Shown here piece by piece: positions 53,701-62,243 of a stretch of DNA of 64,000 nucleotides (position 1 is its first letter; each line of letters starts with the position of its first letter). Source of the stretch: Mantamonas sphyraenae (lineage: Eukaryota; CRuMs; Mantamonadidae); the NCBI GenBank assembly GCA_026936335.1, contig JAPMXV010000068.1:62001-126000 (forward strand), given 5' to 3'. The notes under the pieces were generated by a model, which was not told where the DNA came from, ran no database searches, and saw only the letters and a program-made list of their open reading frames with translations. The position numbers and the translations under genes were made by a program.

Positions 53701-55751
53701 AAACCTGCACATCGGTGCAGCTCGGTCAGGTGTTTGATGCCCTCCTGCTTCAAATCCAGGCTCACCAGGTCTGCAATGGCCCCGGCACCCGCATGCAGAC
53801 TCAGCAACGCCTCGCTGATCTCTCCCTCTCGCTTTCCCGTCGCGTGCAAGCGCTTTCCCATGTTTTCTGCGTTTCCGTGCACACTTGCGCGTGTTTCTTG
53901 GGTGCTTGGCATTCGTGGCGGCGTGAATCCCGTTCCACCACTGCCCACGCCTCGCCTGTGCTTCCCGTCTCGGTGCCTGCGCCGCCATGCGTTGAGTCCA
54001 TCCATCAGCTCAGTTCTCTGCGATGCACCCTTGCTGGCGTCCTCCTTCGGCGCCACCGGTGGTTTCCCGCCCTCTCCAGGCACAATCCGCGTGCCTGGCC
54101 GGAATTTGAACTGCATTGGACCCATCCTTGCGCGCAAGGCCTTTTCCTGTGCCACCCAGCTCCTCCAGCCTCCAAACGCCCTTTGCATGGCCACCCGCTC
54201 TGCGTGTGCCATTGCCTGTGCCTCCAGCTTCTGCATGCGCGCTCTGGCTGCTCGATCCGCCTCTTCCCGCTTCCTGGCCTCCTCCTGTTCCCGTGCCAAC
54301 GCCGCCAACCGCTCTGCTTCCTCCTTGCGTCGTTTGGCCTCCTGTTGCTCGCGCAGTTTCTTTGCCAACAGCTCCCGTTGCCGTTGCTCCTCCTTCCGCT
54401 GCGCCTCTGCCAGCTGCCTTGCCTCTTCTCGCTTCCGCATCTCCTCTTGCTGGGCTTCGTGGAGCTTGAATGTGCGCACACGTCGCAGGTACCTCTCCTC
54501 AGCCGCCATCCGCTCGCGTGCGTGGCGCTCTCGCCTCGCTTCTTGCTCCTGCTGCGCCTTGCGCACGCGACGCGTGTACTCCTCCTCCGCACGCAGCCTG
54601 TGTCGTTCGTCCTCCGCCATCAACATTACTTCGTGCATGTACATGTCCTCCAGCAGCATTGCGCGTCGCTCCATGTGGCTCGCTCGTTTCCACGCGCGTT
54701 CCACCTTGCGTGCATACTGCTCCTCCGCCTCCATACCGGCCCGTGCTGCCATTGCCAGGTTCCGTTGGGCCTCTTGCACCTCCCTTCCATACTGCTCCTC
54801 ACGTGCCATCCGCTCCATTGTGTCTGCGCGTTGCATCCTCTCCAGCTGCCTCTCCAGCCGCTGCTCCGCCTCCTGCTCCTCTGAAAACGCATACACCTGC
54901 TCCTTACTCGCTTCTGCCTCGTCTTCTGCAGCTGCCCGTGCAAGGGCCTCCGCCTCGGCTTCCTGCCGCCGCAGCTGTGCGCGCAAACGCGCTTCCTCCC
55001 GCTCCATGTCTCGTTCCGTGTTCCGCTGTGCAATCTCCAGCTTCCGCTGCCTCTTCTTTCGCATTTCCTCCAACCGTGCGTTTTCCTCAGCCAGGGCCTG
55101 TTCCCTCTGTCGTGATGCCTCTTCCAAACGCTGCAGCCGTCCCACGTCCACTTCCATCTCCTCCTCCTCGTCTTTCTCACCCTCGCCAGCGTCCACACGC
55201 AGTTGTGCTCCCGTCTCTTCCGACTGTGTGCTTCTGCTGCTCGACGAGGCATGTGTGGCCTGCTTCTCCGTGCCGCTCTCGGTCCCACGGGTGGTGTCGC
55301 GGCTGATGGCCGCCACGCCCGCCAATTCCGTAACGGTTGCCCCTTGCAGCTCGTCCACTTCACGTGACGCCTCTTGGGCCACGGCAGCGCGTCGTTGGAT
55401 CTGTTCTTGCAGTTCTGTCCACTCCCGCTGCTCCTCTTGTCCGTCCTCGTCCAGCACAAGGAGACCCGCGTCGGTTTGGTCCACTCCGATCACTCGAATG
55501 TCAATGTTGCGAGACTGCAACACACGCACCATCTCTTCATAATCAAACTCTTCCTCCTCTTCGTCCGACTGGCCGTCGTTGCCAAGGCCCTTCACGTCGT
55601 CCTCGTCCTCCAGGCCCACTCGAGCAAGCAGCGCTGCCAACGAGTCTTGTTCCGCCTGTTCCTCCTGCAACAGCTCCTCCTCGCTGATCGGACCCAGAGC
55701 TGCCAACTGACGCGCAAGCTCTGCCTCAAAGTCCTCCTCGTCCTCAGCCAT
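50661..55751 (-). CDS. LRRIQ1-like leucine-rich repeat, IQ-motif, coiled-coil protein
   Basis: A single exon encodes 1696 residues from the ATG at 55751 (MAEDEEDFEAEL); an upstream in-frame ATG at 55829 is less likely. Residues about 60-580 are acidic then dense Glu/Arg/Gln coiled coil. Residues about 650-930 are SDS22-type leucine-rich repeats (LRDLRTLMARDNKLAHMGGL, LVYLDVSDNRLTQVAGL). About 1120-1230 are IQ motifs (AALAIQSVWRGAQVRRRH, FAATQIQATYRGWRVRA) that should bind calmodulin or centrin. The tail is low-complexity with poly-Gln, poly-Ser and poly-Ala. Order and length resemble LRRIQ1, a cilium/centrosome-associated protein. The poly-Gln and poly-Ala tracts come from CAG repeats in different frames. 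Confidence 0.8.
50728..50809. repeat. Two (CTG)n triplet repeats
   Basis: Tracts at 50728-50762 and 50784-50809 lie within the last codons of the LRRIQ1-like gene. On the coding strand they are (GCA)n, giving poly-Ala, and (AGC)n, giving poly-Ser. Pure repeats of this kind tend to vary in length between individuals. Confidence 0.85.
51813..51846 (-). repeat. CAG/CAA poly-Gln tract in LRRIQ1-like gene
   Basis: Eleven consecutive Gln codons, mostly CAG with two CAA interruptions, sit between the IQ region and the C-terminal coiled coil. Confidence 0.8.
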
Positions 55752-55844
55752 GGCAGGGGGTTGGGAATGGGTTTGTGTGTGCGGGTTCTTTGCTTTTGTT
55801 CGAACAGTGCCTGCCCACTTCTCCCCCACTTCTCCTCGCTCGCC

Positions 55845-56536
55845 TCATCCCAACCTCACTTCAATCTCGCTGTTGGACACTGCCAGTGTGACGTTGAACA
55901 GCAGCTCGTCCAGTTCCGCCGGTTGCAGGTACCCGACCAACTTGTCGTCCAGTTCCCATTCGGGCCGGGAGAACGACAGCCGCTGGGCTTGGAAGTAGAC
56001 CATCAGGGCACAGGAGCCCACCAGGATGGCGTGTTCGGTGCAAAACTGCTTGCTGGCTGTGCTTTCCTCTTGGTCAATGAGCACCACACGCACAGACGGG
56101 TACATCCCGTCTTCCCCGAGCTTCTGCAGATTCTTCAGCATGGTATAGGTGGGGAAGCACCAATTTACGCCAAAGCCCACGACAAAGATCCTGTGTGGTG
56201 CGTCATGGATGTGGCACGGGTCAACACACATGTGGTTTCCCGCCACCGTTGGGTGTCAGACAAGCAAGGGGCCAGAGAGGAGGAAGCCGAAGCCCTCCTC
56301 TGCGCTTTGCGCTTTCTCGTTTCCCGCGGCCCTGCAACCCACGTCTCTGTGTCCTCCTGCACCAGCTCCATCACCTCGTCGAATTTGTCATACTTGAGCG
56401 CCTCCTGCTTGTCAAAGTGTCCGCCTGGCTTGCCCAGCAGGCCCTTGCCGTGCAGCGTGGTCTTGTGTGTTGTCCGCGACGACGACGACGACCCCGATGC
56501 AGACGCACTTCGCCCCATCCCCGACACACTTGTCAT
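55845..56536 (-). CDS. Thioredoxin-fold protein lacking the second active-site cysteine
   Basis: Exons 56343-56536 and 55845-56190 (phase 2; intron GTGGGT...CACACAG, 152 bases) encode 179 residues. A Ser-rich N-terminus leads to ALKYDKFDEVMELVQED, then the strand IFVVGFGVNWCFPTYTMLKN, a thioredoxin-like active-site loop with WCFPT in place of WCGPC. VRVVLIDQEESTASKQFC and ILVGSCALMVYFQAQ follow as the next strands. With one Cys it cannot act as a normal disulfide oxidoreductase; a binding role, a monothiol role or use of a nearby Cys is possible. Family unrecognised. It sits 93 bases downstream of the LRRIQ1-like start, on the same strand. Confidence 0.7.
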
Positions 56537-56617
56537 TGGGTGGTGATTGGAAAAGTGTGGTTTCTGTACAATTTTTTTTGCTTGACGGAGCGCGCTTCGC
56601 TGCAACTCCCAGCTACC

Positions 56618-59600
56618 TCATCCACTCCCGCTGTCTTCTTCCCCATCGGCTAGGCCACCCGCTGTCCTCTTGAGCCGTTGGGCCAACAACTCTTCGGACC
56701 TGCGCCGCAGCTTCTCCTGCAACTCCTCCTCTCGCAGCCGTTTGGCCTCCATTTCGGCAAGTTTGGCCTCGGCTTCCTGCTTCTTTTGCAGCTCCCGCTT
56801 GCGTGCGCGCTTCTCCTCCTCGTCCTGCTTGATTTTGGCCAGCAGGTCGTCTGTGGTCATGCCCTTGGTCACTTCTGCCGCAGCCTCGGCCGCTGCCTTG
56901 AGGATGTGTTTCTTGTGCACTTCCTTGCCCAGTTCGGCCATGACGTTGACCGCACTCTGCGCACGCATCAGCTTCACCTGTTGCTTCTTCATCTTTTTGC
57001 GCACAATCGCCTTGAGCTTGGCCTCCTTCTTGAGCTGCTTTTTGTTGCGCCGCGCGTTGGTCAGCTCTGCCATCAGCATGCGGTACGCAAGGTACGCTGC
57101 GTCGGGGTCGTCGCCGGCCTTGAGGAGGCGTTCAAAGTTTTCTGTTTTGGTCTTGAAGGACTCGTAGACGTCCTTGTCGATTTTGCGGATGTTGTTCAGC
57201 TCCTTTTCCACCACGACCAGACCCGTCTTCCACTGCTGCTTGAGCAGTTCGATGCGGTCCACGTTGCGTCCTTCGCCGCTTTGGTTCGGGTTGTGGTCAC
57301 CCATCTGGATCGTCGATCCGATGTTGTGCTGCTGGGCAATTTCCACAAACACATCCAGGTCCACCGTGTCCTTTCCGCTCAGCTTCAGTGCCTCTGTCCA
57401 TAGCCTCTGACACACCCTGTCCTGCAGTGTGGGGTCGCAAAAGCGCACCAGGTCGAAAAACTCGTCGCGTTGCAGCGTCTCGTCGTTGTTTGCGTCGGCC
57501 GCCTTGAACAACCCCTCCAGAAACACCCTGCTGCGCTCCCTGTCGTTGCGCCACTCCTCCAGCATGAGCTCCAGGAACGTGTCCTGTTGGATGGTAAACT
57601 TTTCGTACTTGTAGGCGTCGAGGAGTTGGATTTCGGTGGCGCCGTGAGCGCCGCCCTTCTTTTCCGCGTTGTTGAGCCGCCGCTTCATGCGGTTGTACTC
57701 GCGCTGCATGGCTGCCGAGTACAGCGCACGCCGCTGCTTGGGCGACAGCGCCTTTTTCATCATCTTTTCGTTAAAGTCGCTGAGGGCGGCCTTGTCGAGG
57801 GTGGAAAACACGTACTTGACCACCTCTTGGGCAGAGGCGATGGGCAGGTACTCGACGCCGGCGTCGTTGTCGATGATCGACTTGTCCAGGGTCTCTGTGG
57901 TGCCCACAATCACCTTCATGGTGTACAGGTAAAAGTTTGCGGATTGCAGGCCGTCGTTTTCGTCCTCGTCGTCGTCAAGGCGAATAAACTGCTTGAAGCG
58001 ACGGATTTTGGCAGACTGGCTTTCGAAGCGCTGGATGGACTTGAACAAGTCCAGCAGACGCTGCTCCGAAAGCGACTTGAGGCCATACTTGTTGAGGAAA
58101 AAGTCGTAGACAAACTCGATCATGCTCTGGCGTGCGTTGTGTTCGCGGTCGTCGATTTCGTCGGCAATGATCTTTTCGCTGTAGATGACGTTGATGAGCT
58201 TGTGCAACTTCTTTTTGGGCAAGATGGCGCCCGTGCCGTTTGTGGCGCTGGTGATGGTGTTGGACCAGGCCACAGGGACGTTTTTGTGTTTCCTGCGCTT
58301 GACGCGCTGCCTGCGCCTGTTGGCGGCGGAGGAGGATGAAGATGAGCCGCCGCCGACGTCGCTGGAAGCCACGCTCGATGCGTCGTCGATGTCGTCGTCG
58401 CCATCGTTGTCGCGTTCGCTCTCGGCGAGGACAATGCTGCGAATGGAATCCTGGCGCGAGAGCTGGTTCTTGCCGCTGAAGCCAAACAGGGCGTCCTCGT
58501 CGTCCTTTTCGTCCTCGTAATAGTCCTGACCGCCCCCAAATGCGCCGTCGGTCTGTGCACTGGCATCGCTCATGAGCTTGCGCGCCATGTAGCGCTTGTA
58601 GCTGAGCTGGTTGTGCTGTTCGGCCTTTTCCAGCTTCCACATGCGCTGTGTGTTCTTTTTGAGCTGTTCCGTACGCTTCATGGACAGCTGCAGAAACTCT
58701 GCCATGAGGTCGACGTCGTCTGTGAAACGCAGCATGCTTTCGTCGCTGGCGCTGGCGTCGTCGGCGTCTGCGTTTGCGGATGACGAGGCGCCAGAGGCCA
58801 TATCGTTGCTGCCTGCAACCTGCATGGCCTTCATGGCGTCTGCGTTTTGCTGTTCCCAGTAGCGCACCTGGTTGGCGTAGCCGTTGATTCGCTCGAGGAG
58901 ATTGCGTGCGATGCGAAGGTCAGACTCGACCGAGGCCTTGCTGAGCAGTTCGCGGTTGGATTCAGCGACGAGACGAGTCTGTTCGTCGAGTTGGGCCTGC
59001 AGCGACTCAAACTCGGCGAGGAGGCGCTGGTTCTTGAGACGCAGCTCTGCGGTTTGGGCCTCGACGGCCATCCAGGCGGCCTGGAGCTCGGCCTCATGTT
59101 CCCTGTCCTTGCGGCGTGTCTCTTGACGCAACTGCTCGAGGAGGGTGCGATAGTGCTGGACTTCGGGCTCGTGGAGGGCCATGTGCTCGTTGAGGAGGCG
59201 AAGGAGGAGGAGACCTCGCTCCTGGCAGTGGACACTGACCTGGCGGATGATTTCGTTGAGGGCCACAGTGTACACAAACTTGGCGGACTCGAGGTAGACG
59301 CCGTCGTCCTGGGCCTCGTCGTCGATGTCACTGAGCATGCGGTCGACACACTGGTTGAGCATGTCCACCTCCTTCCTGCTGGAGGGTTTGAGGCTGGGAA
59401 ACACGGTGACGTGCCACAGGTGTTCGGACTCGTCGAGACGGGCCATGCTGTTGAAGTCTGTGACGGTGTTGTAGGGCCGTGTCTCGCGCACGTGGTACTG
59501 TTCGGGAATGAGCGTGTCTGGAATCTCCGTGTTGTCCTCCATACGGAACATGCGTGCGAGACGCGTGCGCATTTCGTACTCCTGGTCTTCGGCCTGGGCA

Positions 59601-60347
59601 AGGATGCCGTGTTGGGGCCTGTCGTACAGGTAGGAAGTGTCAAACTGTGTGCGGGGCGGGTGAGTTGTGGGCGCGGGCAACGGACGGATTTCGTGTGCGG
59701 GAGACGCAGGCATGCAGGCAAGGAGAGGGGGGTGGGACAGGGGAAGATGGGCGGGCGGACACACGTACGCGTTCGTCGTCTGTGAGCTTGCGCATGCTGG
59801 AGGCCTTGGCGACAGCTTCGAGACGAGCAGCAAAGGAGGAGCTGCTGGTTGTGGCGATGCCTGCGGCGAGGAGGCCGCTCCTCTGGCTATCGTGTGCATC
59901 AAGGACAGTGGTAGTGTGGAGATCGTCGAGCTGGTGGTGGTGCAGATGTTGGCTGCGCGTGTGTGTGTTGCTGTTGCTGTTGCTGTTGCTAGGCTGCAGG
60001 CCGCTGGTGCTGCGGAACGAGCTTGCTTTGGCGGAACGCGTCTGTTGGGAGGCAGGGCGGTAGGCGGAGCTGCGTTTACTGCTGCTGCCTCTACTGGAGC
60101 TGTGGCGCAGGTGGGTACTGCCACGCTGGGAGGAGGAGTAGCGTGCGGAGGAGGGACGTTGCCTGCGAGCCGGGCGCTTTGGGGTGCGGGGGCGAGATGC
60201 TGAGCTGGAGGAGACGCCTTGGTCGCCGCCGCCTTGGCCCGTGGTGTTGTTGTTTCCGTTGACCAGAAACATACTGGAGGTGGGCGTGGGCGTACGCGAC
60301 TGGCGCGTATTTGCGTTGTGCTCCGCAATCCGGTCTGCCGTGAGCAT
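56618..60347 (-). CDS. Ax_dynein_light-type coiled-coil protein with EF-hand (gene 2)
   Basis: Exons 59769-60347 and 56618-59644 (phase 0; intron GTACGT...CACACAG, 124 bases) encode 1201 residues. Exon 1 is basic and Ser/Arg-rich (RPRTPKRPARRQRPSSARYS) and ends SSMRKLTDDER. Exon 2 starts FDTSYLYDRPQHG. The block VYTVALNEIIRQVSVHCQERGLLLLRLL is the p28/DNALI1-type signature, followed by coiled coil with long acidic inserts. The region about 880-1030 contains an EF-hand loop DANNDETLQRDE, so calcium binding is likely. The C-terminus is another coiled coil. Likely axonemal; the EF-hand suggests a calcium-responsive link to inner-arm dynein, which is inference. It shares the signature block with gene 1 at 43399-46756, but the rest differs. 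Confidence 0.75.
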
Positions 60348-60416
60348 TGTGGGTTTGGGTGCGTGGGCGCTTGGCGAGGCACGACAAGAGGGGCACCCAC
60401 CGACACGAGACAAAGC
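60348..60416. promoter_or_regulatory. Divergent promoter region, Ax_dynein_light gene 2 / PARN
   Basis: There are 69 bases between start codons. It is G/T-rich at the minus-gene side (TGTGGGTTTGGGTGCGTGGG) with no TATA box. Confidence 0.4.
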
Positions 60417-62180
60417 ATGGAGGTGACACGCAAGAATTTCTTTTCGGTGCTGCCTGAGATCAAGCGGGTGCTGAAGACGGCACACTTTGTGAGCATGGAC
60501 ACCGAGTTGACGGGTCTGACGACGTTTGAGGGCAAGCGAGCAGCGTATCTGGACGATGGCCAAGAGCGATACACGAAGCTGGCGACGAGTGTGCGCCGTC
60601 TGAAGATCATTCAGTATGGCCTGTGTGCGTTTGAGTGGGACGACGTGCGTCGCGAGTACATTGTGACGCCATTCAGTTTCTACCTGTTCCCGCGATACCA
60701 AGACGTGATGTACGCGTGCCAGTCGTCGTCGCTGATGTTTCTCGCCGAGCACAACTTTAACTTTAACAAGATGATTTACGAGGGGATCTCGTACATGAAC
60801 AAAAAGGAAGAGGAGCGCTGGCTGCGCATTCATCAGAAACCTGTGACGGGCGGGGCGTCCTCCAGCAGCAGCAGTAGCAGTAGCAGTAGCAGCAGCAGCA
60901 GCAGCAGCAGTTCGTCCAAGGCACAGGGCAACGGACGCAACGAGGACATTGTGATCACGCAGGAACGAGACAAGGTGTTTGTGGAGAGCGTGCTGACGCC
61001 GCTGAGCGAATGGGTGGAGGCAGTGCAAAAGGGAGAGGAGGGTGTGGACGGAGAGTTTGTGACGTACCCAATCAACGGGTTCCAGCGTCGTCTGCTGCAT
61101 CAGGAGGTGCGGAACCGGTTTGGAGAGAGCGTGCACACACAGAGTGTGGAAGCAATTCCGGAGAACAAGGAGCCCGACGTGATGCCGCCGGACAACAAGC
61201 CGCTGAAGAGCGGGTTCAAAGGACACAAGTTTATGCGCATGCGTGTGGTGGACGCCGAGCAGAGGATGGAGATCGAAGACAAGGCGGCAAAGGAGGCGCA
61301 GGAGAAACTGGACGACGCGCTGGGTTTCCGACTGGTGATGGACTATGTGAGCGAGCTGAAGCTGCCGGTGGTGGGTCACAACTGTCTGTTGGACCTGCTG
61401 CACACGGTGGACAAGTTCCATGCGCCGCTGCCAGAGACGCTGGCGGAGTACAAGCAGACGATGCAGGCGTACATGCCGACGGTTGTGGACACCAAGTGGA
61501 TTGCGAGGTACATGCTGAGCGACATGCTTCCTGTGAATCACCTGGGAGACCTGTACACGCACGTGGCGAGCGAGGAGTCGCCGCTGAGCGAGCCTGTGGT
61601 TGCGTTTCGGGACGGATACGCAATGGGTGTGGAGCAGATGCACGACGCAGGATACGACGCGTACATGACGGGATTCATCTTTGCACGCATGGCGGACCAT
61701 GTGGCGCGGAATGAGGTGAGCAGCGATGTGGACATCTACGAGGATGCAGACGGAAACGGGACGCCGTATGTGGTGAGCGAGCAAGGGATGGCGTCGTACG
61801 CAAACAAGATCAATCTGATGCGTAGCGAGATGCACCTGAATCTGGCCGGGGAGGATCCGGCTGTGGATCGCAGCCACGTGTTCCACGTGAGCGAGTTTCC
61901 GACGGAGTGGCGCACGAAGGATCTGCAGACGGCGTTTGAGGCATGCGGACGGGTGAGTGTGACGTGGATTGACGACACGAGCGCATACGTGTCTCTGCAC
62001 GACGACAAGAACGTGGAGATTGCGCATTCGCTGGACGGGGTGGATGGGATGTGTGTGCTGGGCTACGACGAGTACAAATCGGACGTGATGCGTGAAGACG
62101 CATCCGGAGCGAGCCGCAAGCGCAAGAAGCACGGCCAAGAGGACGGAGGTGAGGATGGTTGGGCATGCACGGTGCAGTAG
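60417..62180 (+). CDS. PARN: PARN, poly(A)-specific ribonuclease
   Basis: A single exon encodes 587 residues. The DEDDh catalytic residues are visible: D28 and E30 in VSMDTELTGL, the third Asp in VVGHNCLLDLLHTVDKF, and His/Asp in MHDAGYDAYMTGFIF. An R3H-like region (INGFQRRLLHQEVRNRFGE) is inserted in the nuclease, as in human PARN, and an RRM-like domain follows (HVFHVSEFPTEWRTKDL...). PARN is a 3'-5' exonuclease that removes poly(A) tails from mRNA and trims small RNAs; it binds the cap through the RRM. A poly-Ser run (60861-60919) is inserted between nuclease part 1 and the R3H region. The tail GASRKRKKHGQED is a likely nuclear localisation signal. Confidence 0.93.
   Translation: MEVTRKNFFSVLPEIKRVLKTAHFVSMDTELTGLTTFEGKRAAYLDDGQERYTKLATSVRRLKIIQYGLCAFEWDDVRREYIVTPFSFYLFPRYQDVMYACQSSSLMFLAEHNFNFNKMIYEGISYMNKKEEERWLRIHQKPVTGGASSSSSSSSSSSSSSSSSSSSKAQGNGRNEDIVITQERDKVFVESVLTPLSEWVEAVQKGEEGVDGEFVTYPINGFQRRLLHQEVRNRFGESVHTQSVEAIPENKEPDVMPPDNKPLKSGFKGHKFMRMRVVDAEQRMEIEDKAAKEAQEKLDDALGFRLVMDYVSELKLPVVGHNCLLDLLHTVDKFHAPLPETLAEYKQTMQAYMPTVVDTKWIARYMLSDMLPVNHLGDLYTHVASEESPLSEPVVAFRDGYAMGVEQMHDAGYDAYMTGFIFARMADHVARNEVSSDVDIYEDADGNGTPYVVSEQGMASYANKINLMRSEMHLNLAGEDPAVDRSHVFHVSEFPTEWRTKDLQTAFEACGRVSVTWIDDTSAYVSLHDDKNVEIAHSLDGVDGMCVLGYDEYKSDVMREDASGASRKRKKHGQEDGGEDGWACTVQ
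60861..60913 (+). repeat. (AGC/AGT)n poly-Ser tract in PARN
   Basis: Pure AGC with interspersed AGT triplets encodes about 17 serines in a surface loop of the nuclease. Confidence 0.8.
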
Positions 62181-62243
62181 GGGAATAGTGGGGAGTTGGG
62201 TGTGCGCCGGGGGAGCCACGGAGAAGAAAGAAACTGGGGAGTG

